64,000 nucleotides of DNA from the NCBI GenBank assembly GCA_900472605.1, contig UCJD01000023.1:1-64000 (forward strand). The letters are read 5' to 3'. Positions within the stretch are counted from its first letter, which is position 1. Each line of letters starts with the position of its first letter. A program made the translations under genes and the position numbers. This stretch comes from Hyphomicrobiales bacterium. GTDB taxonomy: Bacteria; Pseudomonadota; Alphaproteobacteria; Rhizobiales; Rhizobiaceae. The notes under the pieces are model-generated. The model did no database searches and had not been told where the DNA came from. It saw nothing but the letters and a program-made list of their open reading frames with translations. This document shows, in pieces, positions 22,473-30,599 of this stretch.

Positions 22473-22524
22473 CCGGCGGTCAGGTATCAAACCTGACCGC
22501 CGGCCAAGCCCGATCTTGTCGGGC
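22473..22524 (-). other. Tandem intercistronic hairpins between dppA and dppB
   Basis: Two stems follow the dppA stop on the minus strand. The nearer one (22508-22524) is GCCCGA / TCGGGC with a 5-base loop. The further one (22473-22503) is a perfect 13-base-pair stem (CCGGCGGTCAGGT and its complement) with loop ATCAA. No T run follows, so they look like message-end stabilisers or partial terminators that set dppA above dppBCDF, as in many binding-protein operons. Confidence 0.75.
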
Positions 22525-22542
22525 ATCTTTGCATAGTTTTGC

Positions 22543-24138
22543 TTATTCGGCGATATCAACGCCATCGAAGCGGTGAACACCGACCGGATCCTGCACATAG
22601 CCGGAAACCTTAGCGCTCATCGGAACGAATTCCGTCGAGTGGTCGATGGTTGCCCAAGGGGCTTCCTTCTTGAAGACGACCTGCGCTTCTTCGTAGAGCT
22701 TGGTGCGCTCGGCAACGTCAGCAGTCTTCTTGGCCTTCTTCACAAGGGCGTCGAATTCCTTGTTGCACCACTGCGCGCGGTTGTTGCCGCCAACGGCTTC
22801 GCAGCCGAGCAGCGTGTCGAGGAAGTTGTCCGGATCACCATTGTCACCCGTCCAGCCAAGGATCGCAGCGCCGTCGCGCTTCACGTCCTTGGAGAGCTTC
22901 AGATATTCGGCCCATTCGTGGGTGACGATGTCGACCTTGACGCCGACCTTTGCGAGGTCAGCCTGCATCAGCTCGGCGGCGCGACGTGCGTTCAGCATGT
23001 ACGGACGCGAAACCGGCATCGCCCAGATCTTCATCGAGAGATCCTTGACGCCAGCGGCTTCAAGCATCTTCTTGGCTTCGTCGGGGCTGTAGGCATCATC
23101 CTTGACGGCGTCGTTGTAGGACCACATCGTCGGCGGGATCGGGTTCTTGGCAACCTGGCCGGCGCCCTGGAACACGGCGTCGACGATCGCCTGCTTGTTG
23201 ATCGCCATGTTGAGCGCCTTGCGCACTTCAGGCTTGTCGAACGGTGCCTGCTGGGTGTTGTAGGCAAGGTAGGAAACGTTCAGGCCCGGCTGTTCGAGAA
23301 CCTTGAGGCTCGAATCGGCCTTCAGATCCTTGACGTCCGCTGCGTTCGGATAAGGCATGATGTGGCATTCGCCGGCCTTGAGCTTCTGGGCGCGAACCGA
23401 TGCGTCCGGGGTGATCGCGAAGACGAGATCGTCGATCTTTTCCTTGCCCTTGAAGTAGGTCTCGTTGGCCTTGTAGCGGATGACGGCATCCGGCTGGTAG
23501 GCGACGAAGGTGAACGGACCGGTGCCGAGCGGCATCTGGTTCATCTGCTCCATCTTGCCATCGGCCTGCAGCTTGTCGGCATATTCCTTCGACACGACGG
23601 ACGCGAAGTCCATTGCGAGGTCGGCGAGGAACGGTGCTTCCGGGTGGTTGAGCGTGAACTTGACGGTGAGGTCATCGACCTTCTCGACCGACTTGATCAG
23701 ATCCGGGAAGCCCATGCCGGCAGCGTATTCGTAAGAAACGCCGGCGACGTACTTGGCCCAGGGGCTGTCAGCCTTCAGCTGGCGGTCGAACGAGAAGACG
23801 ACGTCGTCGGCGTTCAGGTCGCGGGTCGGGGTGAAGAACTCGGTGGTCTGGAACTTGACGCCCGGATGCAGCTTGAACGTATAGGTCAGGCCGTCGTCGG
23901 AAACCGTCCAGCTGTCGGCGAGGCCCGGCTCGACTTCGGTCTTGCCATGCTTGAATTCGACCAGACGGCTGTAGACGGTACGCGACGAAGCGTCGAAGGT
24001 GGTGCCTGCCGTGTAGATTGCGGGATCGAAGCCTTCCGGCGATCCTTCCGAGCAATATACAAGCGTCTTGGACCAGGCGGTCGACGCCATGGCCGAAGCC
24101 AAAACAGTCGCTGCCAGAAGGACAGAGATCTTTTTCAT
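22543..24138 (-). CDS. dppA: Periplasmic dipeptide-binding protein DppA
   Basis: Substrate-binding protein of the importer, 531 residues, SBP family 5. Residues 1-23 form a signal peptide (MKKISVLLAATVLASAMAS then TAWS). The family motif CSEGSPEGFDPAIYTAGTTFDAS follows directly and matches mature DppA. The ATG at 24138 was chosen because the signal peptide begins there; upstream in-frame sequence to 24312 is the leader. DppA-type proteins bind di- and tripeptides and some also bind heme. The position directly downstream of rirA suggests, without proving, a link to iron supply. Confidence 0.95.
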   Translation of the reverse strand: MKKISVLLAATVLASAMASTAWSKTLVYCSEGSPEGFDPAIYTAGTTFDASSRTVYSRLVEFKHGKTEVEPGLADSWTVSDDGLTYTFKLHPGVKFQTTEFFTPTRDLNADDVVFSFDRQLKADSPWAKYVAGVSYEYAAGMGFPDLIKSVEKVDDLTVKFTLNHPEAPFLADLAMDFASVVSKEYADKLQADGKMEQMNQMPLGTGPFTFVAYQPDAVIRYKANETYFKGKEKIDDLVFAITPDASVRAQKLKAGECHIMPYPNAADVKDLKADSSLKVLEQPGLNVSYLAYNTQQAPFDKPEVRKALNMAINKQAIVDAVFQGAGQVAKNPIPPTMWSYNDAVKDDAYSPDEAKKMLEAAGVKDLSMKIWAMPVSRPYMLNARRAAELMQADLAKVGVKVDIVTHEWAEYLKLSKDVKRDGAAILGWTGDNGDPDNFLDTLLGCEAVGGNNRAQWCNKEFDALVKKAKKTADVAERTKLYEEAQVVFKKEAPWATIDHSTEFVPMSAKVSGYVQDPVGVHRFDGVDIAE

Positions 24139-24424
24139 GATTTCGTTTCCCAGGTTTGTTCTTTTATCGATTATGTCGGATCCCGGAGCCCTCCTCCGGA
24201 TCGAGGGCCGATGGAACGATATTTGCCTGCTGAAATCAACGACCGCGCCGGAAAATTTTTCCAGCCGGACAACTTTAGTAATTTTACGCCAAAAATAGGA
24301 CTTATTCAGCAATATTCACGCTGGATAACCCTTTTTTTGGTCACATTTAATGTCACGGCATATAAACAGTGGTTCAAATACGGGCTCGGCCAATGCCCGC
24401 TTTCGACGGAATCCAGAAACGAAA
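24139..24424 (-). promoter_or_regulatory. dppA leader with operator-like dyads
   Basis: No gene was found in this stretch between rirA and dppA (the whole gap is 24139-24477). It carries a perfect dyad GGAAAA-T-TTTTCC at 24250-24262. It also carries ACATT-T-AATGT at 24343-24353, embedded in a GTCAC-N7-GTCAC direct repeat. The stretch is AT-rich compared with its surroundings, as expected for a promoter. No match to the TGA-N9-TCA iron box was noticed by eye. Confidence 0.45.
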
Positions 24425-24455
24425 CAACCGCAGCCACCATAAGTGACTGCGGTTG
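24425..24455 (-). terminator. Terminator after rirA
   Basis: Stem CAACCGCAG / CTGCGGTTG with an inner CAC/GTG extension and loop CATAA. On the minus strand it is followed by a T-rich stretch (GTTGTTTCGTTTC). It ends rirA transcription before the dpp promoter. Confidence 0.75.
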
Positions 24456-24477
24456 AAGATCAGGGACCGCTGCTACT

Positions 24478-24957
24478 TCAGGCAGCCGGCGCGACGGCAG
24501 GGGCCTTCGGATGATGATGCGGCTCGATGCCGAGCAGGAAGTTGATCTGCGGGCGCGCCTTGACGAGATCGTCGATCGAATATTGCGTCAGCACGTCGAA
24601 GAAGGCGTTCAGCGCCTTTCTGAGTGCCGAGTTCAGACCACAGCTATCGACCAGCGGGCAATCGACCTCGCCGTCGTCTTCAAAGCACTCTGCCATGGCG
24701 AAGCTGTCTTCGGTGACACGCACCACGTCGAACAGGCTGATCTTCTCCGCAGGCTTGCCGAGGCGAACGCCGCCGTTGCGGCCGCGCACGGTCTCGACCA
24801 GACCGGCCTTGTTCAGCGGTTGAAGGATCTTGAACAGGAATAGTTCGGAAACGCCGTAAGCCTTGGCAATTTCCGGAATCCGGCTGAGGCTGCCTTCATT
24901 GGCAGCGCAGTACATCAACATGCGAACCGCATAGTTGGTCTGTTTCGTCAAACGCAT
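24478..24957 (-). CDS. rirA: Iron-responsive Rrf2-family regulator RirA
   Basis: Rhizobial iron regulator that carries an Fe-S cluster and represses iron-uptake genes when iron is sufficient. It has 159 residues from the ATG at 24957 (MRLTKQTNYAVRMLMYCAAN), the canonical start; the frame is open further upstream but without homology. The winged HTH is at residues 10-60 and the Rrf2 signature RGRNGGVRLGKP at about residues 58-69. Three cluster cysteines are at C91, C100 and C106. The C-terminus is His/Pro/Ala-rich. It lies upstream of dppA on the same strand but is separated by a terminator. Loss of its activity would be expected to derepress siderophore and heme uptake. Confidence 0.95.
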   Translation of the reverse strand: MRLTKQTNYAVRMLMYCAANEGSLSRIPEIAKAYGVSELFLFKILQPLNKAGLVETVRGRNGGVRLGKPAEKISLFDVVRVTEDSFAMAECFEDDGEVDCPLVDSCGLNSALRKALNAFFDVLTQYSIDDLVKARPQINFLLGIEPHHHPKAPAVAPAA

Positions 24958-25082
24958 GCCGATCTCCAGAATCGTTCTCGTTGGGACCTTATATAGGGGC
25001 AATCGTAGTTTTGAACAATTCCAAAAAGGCGAAAAGCTGAAATTTTGAATCACGTTTCTTTTTGCTGGAAATCCATAAACGA

Positions 25083-25108
25083 AAACGGGCTCGCTGTGGA
25101 GCCCGTTT
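25083..25108 (-). terminator. Terminator after mmsA
   Basis: Perfect 10-base-pair stem AAACGGGCTC with loop GCTGTG. On the minus strand it is followed by TTTTCGTTT. It ends the mmsA transcript. The rest of the 24958-25130 gap is AT-rich and holds the rirA promoter region. Confidence 0.85.
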
Positions 25109-25130
25109 CCTGATGCATATGTGGCAAGAC

Positions 25131-26627
25131 TTACTTCATCGTCGGCATGACGAACTCGGCGCCGTCCTTGATGCCTGATGGCCAACGGGCGGTGATCGTC
25201 TTGGTCTTGGTCCAGAACTTGATCGAGTCCGTGCCGTGCTGGTTGAGGTCGCCGAAGGACGAAGCCTTCCAGCCGCCGAAGGAGTGGTAGGCCAGCGGGA
25301 CCGGGATCGGAACGTTGATGCCGATCATGCCGATGTTGATGCGCGAGGCGAAGTCGCGGGCGGCGTCGCCGTCACGGGTGTAGATCGCAACGCCGTTGCC
25401 GTATTCGTGCTTCATCGGCAGTTCGAGGGCTTCCTCGTAGTTCTTGGCGCGAACGACCGAGAGAACCGGTCCGAAGATTTCGGTCTTGTAGATGTCCATG
25501 TCGGGCGTGACGTTGTCGAACAGCGTGCCGCCGACGAAGTAGCCGTCCTCGTAGCCCTGCAGCTTGAAGCCGCGGCCATCGACAACCAGCTTGGCGCCTT
25601 CTTCAACGCCCTTGTCGATCAGGCCGGAGACGCGGGCCTGGGCTTCCTTGGTGACGAGCGGGCCGAGGTCGGCCTTGTCATCCGTGTAGGGACCGATACG
25701 CAGCGCCTCGATCTTCGGCGTCAGCTTCTCGACCAGACGGTTTGCGGTTTCCTCACCAACGGGAACAGCGACCGAAATCGCCATGCAGCGCTCGCCGGCG
25801 GAACCGTAGCCAGCGCCCATCAGAGCGTTGACGGCTTGGTCCATGTCGGCATCCGGCATGATGATCATGTGGTTCTTGGCGCCACCGAAGCACTGCGCGC
25901 GCTTGCCGTTCATGGCAGCGGTGCCATAGACATAACGGGCGATCGGGGTCGAGCCGACGAAGGAGACGGCGCCGATATCCGGGTCCGTCAGGATCGCGTC
26001 GACGGCGGTCTTGTCACCATTGACGACGTTCAGGATACCTGCCGGAAGCCCGGCTTCGATCATCAGTTCGGCCAGGCGCATCGGCACGGAGGGATCGCGC
26101 TCGGAGGGCTTCAGGATGAAGGCGTTGCCGCAGGCGATCGCAGGCGCGAACATCCACATCGGGATCATGGCCGGGAAGTTGAACGGGGTGATGCCGGCGC
26201 CGACGCCGACGGCCTGGCGCATCGAGTACATGTCGATCGCAGGGCCGGCGCCTTCGGTGAACTCGCCCTTTTGCAGGTGCGGAATGCCGCAGACGAATTC
26301 GCAGACTTCGAGACCACGGACGATGTCACCCTTGGAATCTTCGACCGTCTTGCCGTGCTCCTTGGAGAGCATGACCGCGAGCTCATCCATGTGCTTGTTC
26401 AAGAGCTCTACGAACTTGAAGAAGACGCGGGCGCGGCGCTGCGGATTGGTGGCTGCCCACTTCGGCTGCGCGGCCTTGGCGTTTTCGACGGCGGCGCGCA
26501 TCTCCTCGATGCTGGCGAGTGCCACGGTTGCCTGAACTTCGCCCGTTGCCGGGTTGTACACATTGCTCGAACGGCCGCTCGAGCCAACGACGTGCCTGCC
26601 GCCGATGAAATGACCAATCTCATGCAT
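25131..26627 (-). CDS. mmsA: CoA-acylating methylmalonate-semialdehyde dehydrogenase
   Basis: NAD-dependent aldehyde dehydrogenase that turns methylmalonate semialdehyde into propionyl-CoA and malonate semialdehyde into acetyl-CoA, in valine and myo-inositol breakdown (also called IolA). It has 498 residues. The catalytic Cys is C281 in GSAGERCMAIS, and the cofactor region contains SFVGSTPIARYVY (near residues 227-239). The C-terminal FVMPTMK is typical of the subfamily. It is monocistronic, with a terminator behind it and a LysR-type gene divergent in front, which is the likely regulator. Confidence 0.94.
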   Translation of the reverse strand: MHEIGHFIGGRHVVGSSGRSSNVYNPATGEVQATVALASIEEMRAAVENAKAAQPKWAATNPQRRARVFFKFVELLNKHMDELAVMLSKEHGKTVEDSKGDIVRGLEVCEFVCGIPHLQKGEFTEGAGPAIDMYSMRQAVGVGAGITPFNFPAMIPMWMFAPAIACGNAFILKPSERDPSVPMRLAELMIEAGLPAGILNVVNGDKTAVDAILTDPDIGAVSFVGSTPIARYVYGTAAMNGKRAQCFGGAKNHMIIMPDADMDQAVNALMGAGYGSAGERCMAISVAVPVGEETANRLVEKLTPKIEALRIGPYTDDKADLGPLVTKEAQARVSGLIDKGVEEGAKLVVDGRGFKLQGYEDGYFVGGTLFDNVTPDMDIYKTEIFGPVLSVVRAKNYEEALELPMKHEYGNGVAIYTRDGDAARDFASRINIGMIGINVPIPVPLAYHSFGGWKASSFGDLNQHGTDSIKFWTKTKTITARWPSGIKDGAEFVMPTMK

Positions 26628-26749
26628 GGGTGTGCCTCCTCTGGGTTTTCACAGTCTTTATTGGATGAGCCAGCATCGCACTTCAATTTGCACAAATCAA
26701 TGAACAGGTTTAAGCAACCGTTGTGCAAAAATTAAAGCCGGAGGGCGAT

Positions 26750-27631
26750 TTGGACTGGGATGATGTGCGAATGTTCCTGGCCGTGGCTCGCACCGGACAG
26801 ATCCTGTCGGCCTCCAAGCGGCTGGGTGTCAACCACGCCACGCTGAGCCGGCGGGTGACGACACTGGAGGAGCGGCTGAAGACGCGGCTGCTCGTCCGGC
26901 GAACCAATGGCTGCGACCTGACGGCGGAGGGCGAGATGTTTCTGCACGCCGCCGAACGCATGGAAACCGAGATGCTGCGGGCGCAGGCGAGCCTCGGCCA
27001 TCTCGACAGCAGCATCGCGGGCACGGTCAGGATCGGCGCGCCCGACGGCTTCGGCGTCGCGTTTCTGGCGCCGCGGCTGGGCCGGCTGATCAAGCGGCAT
27101 CCGGAGCTCCGGATACAGCTGGTGCCGGTGCCCCGCTCCTTCTCGCTGTCGCAGCGCGAGGCCGATATCGCCATCACGCTCGAGCGGCCGGAACAGGGGC
27201 GGCTCGTCTCCTCGAAGCTGACCGACTACACGCTCGGGCTCTACGCCTCGAAGGATTACCTTGCGGCAAACGGCACGCCCGGTGATACCGAGGCGCTCAA
27301 GGACCATCCCCGGATCGGCTATGTCGAGGATCTGATCTTCACCGCATCGCTGAACTTCTCGTCGGCGGTTATGCGCAGCTGGGACGCCGGCTTCGAGATC
27401 TCAACCGCGACCGGCCAGACGGAGGCTGTGCGCTCCGGTGCCGGCATCGGCATCCTCCACGATTACATTGCCAGGCAATATCCGGAGCTGATCCGGATAG
27501 TGCCTGATGTTTCGATCGAGCGCGCCTACTGGACAACATATCACGAGAGCGCACGCGATCTTCTGCGCGTTCGCACCGTCGTCGATTTCCTTCAGGAACT
27601 GGTGTCGGCCGAAAGGCGGATGTTCCTGTAG
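26750..27631 (+). CDS. LysR-type transcriptional regulator, divergent from mmsA
   Basis: LTTR with an N-terminal winged HTH (DDVRMFLAVARTGQILSAS, SRRVTTLEERL) and a C-terminal inducer-binding domain from about residue 85. The TTG at 26750 was chosen: GGAGGG lies 4 bases before it and the protein then begins (M)DWDDVRMFLAVA as LTTRs of this group do, giving 293 residues. An in-frame GTG at 26723 would add nine residues. It shares a promoter region of about 120 bases with mmsA and is the likely regulator of that gene; the effector is unknown. Confidence 0.88.
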   Translation: MDWDDVRMFLAVARTGQILSASKRLGVNHATLSRRVTTLEERLKTRLLVRRTNGCDLTAEGEMFLHAAERMETEMLRAQASLGHLDSSIAGTVRIGAPDGFGVAFLAPRLGRLIKRHPELRIQLVPVPRSFSLSQREADIAITLERPEQGRLVSSKLTDYTLGLYASKDYLAANGTPGDTEALKDHPRIGYVEDLIFTASLNFSSAVMRSWDAGFEISTATGQTEAVRSGAGIGILHDYIARQYPELIRIVPDVSIERAYWTTYHESARDLLRVRTVVDFLQELVSAERRMFL

Positions 27632-27632
27632 C

Positions 27633-27812
27633 CTATCTAGATGCGGCCTGAGCTCGCGCATGCTTGGCCGGTTCGTCGTTTTCATCCGGGTTGGGATTGG
27701 GCACTTCGTCGGGCAACGTGTCGGGCTCCGGCTCCTGGATCGGAGGCTGCGGCGCCCAATCGGGTCCCGGCATCGGCGGCGTGCCGGGCAAGGGTTCGTT
27801 TGGCACGGACAT
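27633..27812 (-). CDS. Small proline-rich hypothetical protein
   Basis: 59-residue cytoplasmic protein with no recognised domain. About a quarter of its residues are proline, with P-x-P runs (PLPGTPPMPGPDWAPQPP) and acidic residues, so it is probably unstructured. The ATG at 27812 has a good AAAGGAG ribosome-binding site. It stops one base after the convergent LysR gene. It lies 43 bases downstream of the DUF4174 gene on the same strand and may be cotranscribed with it. Confidence 0.6.
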   Translation of the reverse strand: MSVPNEPLPGTPPMPGPDWAPQPPIQEPEPDTLPDEVPNPNPDENDEPAKHARAQAASR

Positions 27813-27855
27813 GATCCGCTCCTTTCGTCGATGGTTTAGCTGTGATTGTCCTGGC

Positions 27856-28281
27856 CTAGCGCCGGCCCGCTTCGCCCGAGCGCATCGGCATGGCATCGAT
27901 GATGGCGAAAAGTTCGGCAGTCGTTATCGGCTGGCCGATCGTCAGCTTCACCGTTCCATCCTTGCCGACAAGGAAGACCATGAATTCTCCCGGAGGTGGG
28001 GCGGCCAGATCACGGGCGAGCGGTTTGGCGTCCAAATCCTCGGCAGCGCCGAAAAGCGGGCGTACGGTGTCGCCGGCGACCTTGAGCACGACCACGTCGC
28101 GTTCCGCTAGACCCGGCCGGTCGGCCATCAGCTGGTTTTCCTGCCGGGCGGTTCGCGCATTGTCCTTGTCGGGAAAAATCACGACAACGCGGCTCTGCCA
28201 GCGAAACTGCGCAAGGCTGGCAATGACGGACCTGCCGCAACTGGTCTCCTGGCTTTTCGTTGTGGCTTGAGTTTCCAGCAT
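27856..28281 (-). CDS. DUF4174 domain-containing protein
   Basis: 141-residue protein matching the DUF4174 pattern: LAQFRWQSRVVVIFPDKDNARTARQ-like start of the domain (near residues 22-46), a middle strand ERDVVVLKV and an ending GEFMVFLVGKDGTVKL. The family has a thioredoxin-like fold in outline but no CxxC is present here, so no redox role is claimed. A Cys occurs only near residue 15. The ATG at 28281 was chosen; upstream in-frame sequence overlaps the next gene. Function unknown; family members in rhizobia are annotated only by domain. Confidence 0.7.
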   Translation of the reverse strand: MLETQATTKSQETSCGRSVIASLAQFRWQSRVVVIFPDKDNARTARQENQLMADRPGLAERDVVVLKVAGDTVRPLFGAAEDLDAKPLARDLAAPPPGEFMVFLVGKDGTVKLTIGQPITTAELFAIIDAMPMRSGEAGRR

Positions 28282-28367
28282 ACACACGCTCCTTTGAAAG
28301 CAGGAAAACGTGTGCTGATGGCCGGAGTTCCATGATTGGAAGGATAAGGGTCGGTACTGCCTTGCGA

Positions 28368-28829
28368 TTACCCGCGCCAGGAGCGGCGCAATTGCCATAT
28401 GCTGCCGAACAACAGAAAGAACAGCGGCACGCTGCCGTAGGACAGCTGGAATCCGGCAAGCGGCACTGCGGCAAGACTACCGTCGTCCACCGTCACCGGA
28501 AGATGAACCCATCCTATCAGGTACACAGCGCGAGAGGCGGCAATGGCGGCCATGATCAGGCCAGCGAGATCGATGAAACGCATATGCTCGCGCACGGCCA
28601 GCGCGAAAACCCCGAAGAAGGCGGCGGCGTAGCTCACCAGCATGAGATAGGTGGCAGCCCCAAGCAGGCTGAAGTCATGTAGCAGTATATCGTCCGCCGT
28701 ATCCGGGAGACCGGTGTCGAGGATCGGCAGCAACACGGCCAGAACAGCGCACACGAGCAACATGCCGCGTTCCAATAGCTCACCGCCATCGACCAATCGA
28801 TCGCCGATGCGAAATGCACGTCGTTCCAT
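28368..28829 (-). CDS. Hypothetical four-helix membrane protein
   Basis: 153-residue protein of unknown function. Hydrophobic segments at about residues 20-40 (GMLLVCAVLAVLLPIL), 52-77 (LLGAATYLMLVSYAAAFFGVFAL), 85-106 (IDLAGLIMAAIAASRAVYLIG) and 122-145 (LAGFQLSYGSVPLFFLLFGSI) indicate four membrane helices. It starts at 28829 with a GGGGAC-type weak ribosome-binding site. It is on the same strand as the DUF4174 gene, 86 bases upstream of it. No domain recognised. Confidence 0.6.
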   Translation of the reverse strand: MERRAFRIGDRLVDGGELLERGMLLVCAVLAVLLPILDTGLPDTADDILLHDFSLLGAATYLMLVSYAAAFFGVFALAVREHMRFIDLAGLIMAAIAASRAVYLIGWVHLPVTVDDGSLAAVPLAGFQLSYGSVPLFFLLFGSIWQLRRSWRG

Positions 28830-29051
28830 GATGCCGTCCCCAAGATACCGTCCAGCTACCGCTCAACACGATGTAGCGCCCGGAGGAACATTCGCCCTCA
28901 GGTTGCTAATCTATCTTATATGGAGGGAGGTAAAACTACCTCTGGCATCGGCCCATACCGGTGGTTCGGGCAACACGGTTAATGAACCGCTAAACGAAGA
29001 TGCAGGCGGCAGGACCGGCGAAGAGCCGCCGATCCCGCGATAACAACTGGA
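28830..29051. other. Intergenic region with a GAGGTA/TACCTC dyad
   Basis: 222 bases without a convincing gene. A perfect dyad GAGGTA-AAAC-TACCTC at 28927-28942, just after a TATCTTATAT stretch, is placed where an operator could act on the membrane-protein gene. No other feature seen. Confidence 0.4.
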
Positions 29052-29297
29052 TTATTCCAGGCCGAGCGAAGCAAGCGGCAGCTGCAATGCAGCGGCAATA
29101 CGCTTGATCTTGGCGGAATCGGTGTCTTCGCCGCTTTCGATTTCCTCGATTTCAGCGACAAGCAAACCACACGTCACGGCGAGATCGTCAACACTATAGC
29201 CAATGGTCTCGCGTGCCGTTCTCAGAACTGCTGCTGCGTTGACCGGAGGGATTGGCTGGGCGTTGGATTTATCCAGATTGCTGAGCGAAATGGACAT
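29052..29297 (-). CDS. Small XRE-like helix-turn-helix protein
   Basis: 81-residue protein. Residues 20-75 (AAVLRTARETIGYSVDDLAVTCGLLVAEIEEIESGED, KIKRIAAALQLPL) follow the spacing of a lambda-repressor-type HTH, the ESG at the end of helix 4 being typical. The N-terminal 18 residues are flexible. It has a good GGAGA ribosome-binding site. It could be a stand-alone regulator of the neighbouring small genes; the target is unknown. Confidence 0.65.
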   Translation of the reverse strand: MSISLSNLDKSNAQPIPPVNAAAVLRTARETIGYSVDDLAVTCGLLVAEIEEIESGEDTDSAKIKRIAAALQLPLASLGLE

Positions 29298-29657
29298 ATA
29301 AGTCTCCTTCTAAAATCACTCTGAATTAACCCCCGGCGGGAAAATGGCATTCTCGTTCACATTTTGCAACGCAATATAACGCTGGGGGCGCGGGGCATGG
29401 CGATGATATTGATTAGCAAGGCCTTTTATACAAGGGTGAGTCACGAAAATACCTGTCCGGCGCGCCTGATGGCCTTTGAGAGGCCAGTTCAAGCGCCGCC
29501 TGGAGAGCGCCCGACTCATCGAAACCTTCAACTTTCCCTCTGCGCGGCGTGTTGCGGAGCGTGACCTCCAGGCGTAAAATCACATCATCGGCGCCTGCGG
29601 TGAGGTCGCCTCGATGCGGCCATTGTTTCGTCCCGGCAAGCGCCCTTTGGAGCGCGT
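29298..29657. other. 360-base gap without a supported gene
   Basis: Promoter regions of the HTH gene (leftward) and the UspA-like gene (rightward) must lie here. I see a small hairpin TGGCCT-TTGAG-AGGCCA at 29470-29486. Short open frames exist on both strands but lack ribosome-binding sites and family resemblance. Nothing else is recognised. Confidence 0.4.
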
Positions 29658-30545
29658 ATGGCCATGTTCACGAGGGATCTCAGAGACACTGATCAGGACT
29701 TCAAGAGTTACAGTCCGCTGTGCCGATCGCATGGCGGCGCGGAGGTGCTGGCACTTCTGCCGGACCCGATGACAGCACGGCTCTGCCTCGATCTTGCCGA
29801 AGAGGCCGCCCACGCCATCAATGGCGGCATGGCCGCCGCGCACATCGGATCGGAGCCGATGGCCCTCGTCTTCTCCGCCGAAGAGATCGATCTGATACAG
29901 TTGCGCGATCACGCCGAAGGGTCATCGCGGCAGCGGTTCGAGCAGGTGAGCCGGGCATTCGCGACTTGGCGGCGGCGTCAATCGCAGCGACGAACGGTCT
30001 TTCTCGACGATTGCCGCGGCGATGTCGCGCGTTGCGTCGCCACCGAATGCGCGGCAAGCGAGCTCGTGGTCGCATCGCGTTACGGCAACGCCGACGCGCG
30101 CGACGCCTTTCGCAGCGTCGTGTTCAGCCAGCACAAACTGGTGCTGATGCCGCCCGCCCGAGACTACGACAAGGGCAATCTGTTCGGCCATGTCGTGATC
30201 GGCTGGCGGCAACAGGGACACGCCGAAGACACGCTTATCGCCGCCCGGCGCTGGCTCGCAGCCGCCGCTCGGATCACGCTCGTCTGCATCGACGACACCG
30301 ACGGCAAGGCCAAGACAAGCGCCGAAGCGCTGCTGGCCCGGCTTGCGCTTCAAGGCCAGGTGGTCGCGATCTCATCGGGCGACCGTTCGATCGGCGAGGC
30401 GATCGTGGAATTCGCCGAGGCGCAGAAAGCGACCTGCCTGCTGATCGGCGCCTTCAGGCACGGCTATCTTCTGGAACTGCTCTTCGGCCGGATCACCCGA
30501 TACGTGTTGTCGCACGCGACCATGCCGGTGATGATGAAGCATTGA
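29658..30545 (+). CDS. Universal stress protein-like protein (two-domain, degenerate)
   Basis: 295 residues laid out like a tandem UspA protein: an N-terminal half (VLALLPDPMTARLCLDLAEEAA, ELVVASRYGN) and a C-terminal half (HVVIGWRQQGHAEDTLIAARRWL, CLLIGAFRHGYLLELLFGRITRYVLSHATMPVMM). The closing Gx2Gx9G(S/T) ATP motif is altered: GAFR in place of GSRG, and GR in place of GS. ATP binding is therefore doubtful, as in the UspA rather than UspFG type. GGAG lies 5 bases before the ATG. A stress-induced cytoplasmic role is inferred from the family. Confidence 0.75.
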   Translation: MAMFTRDLRDTDQDFKSYSPLCRSHGGAEVLALLPDPMTARLCLDLAEEAAHAINGGMAAAHIGSEPMALVFSAEEIDLIQLRDHAEGSSRQRFEQVSRAFATWRRRQSQRRTVFLDDCRGDVARCVATECAASELVVASRYGNADARDAFRSVVFSQHKLVLMPPARDYDKGNLFGHVVIGWRQQGHAEDTLIAARRWLAAAARITLVCIDDTDGKAKTSAEALLARLALQGQVVAISSGDRSIGEAIVEFAEAQKATCLLIGAFRHGYLLELLFGRITRYVLSHATMPVMMKH

Positions 30546-30599
30546 GTGTTGTCTCGAGGGAGACCAGAGCCGAATTATTATCTCATTACTGTGGAAGAA

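Noticed and set aside
24139-24477. Iron box (TGA-N9-TCA) upstream of dppA
   Set aside because: TCA...TCA and GTCAC repeats occur but no copy with the required TGA-N9-TCA form was found by eye.
28651-29043. 130-codon plus-strand frame opposite the four-helix membrane protein
   Set aside because: Ser/Arg-rich shadow translation without a ribosome-binding site.
28830-29051. General-stress (EcfG-type GGAAC-N18-TT) promoter near GGAACATTC
   Set aside because: The second element is not at the right distance.
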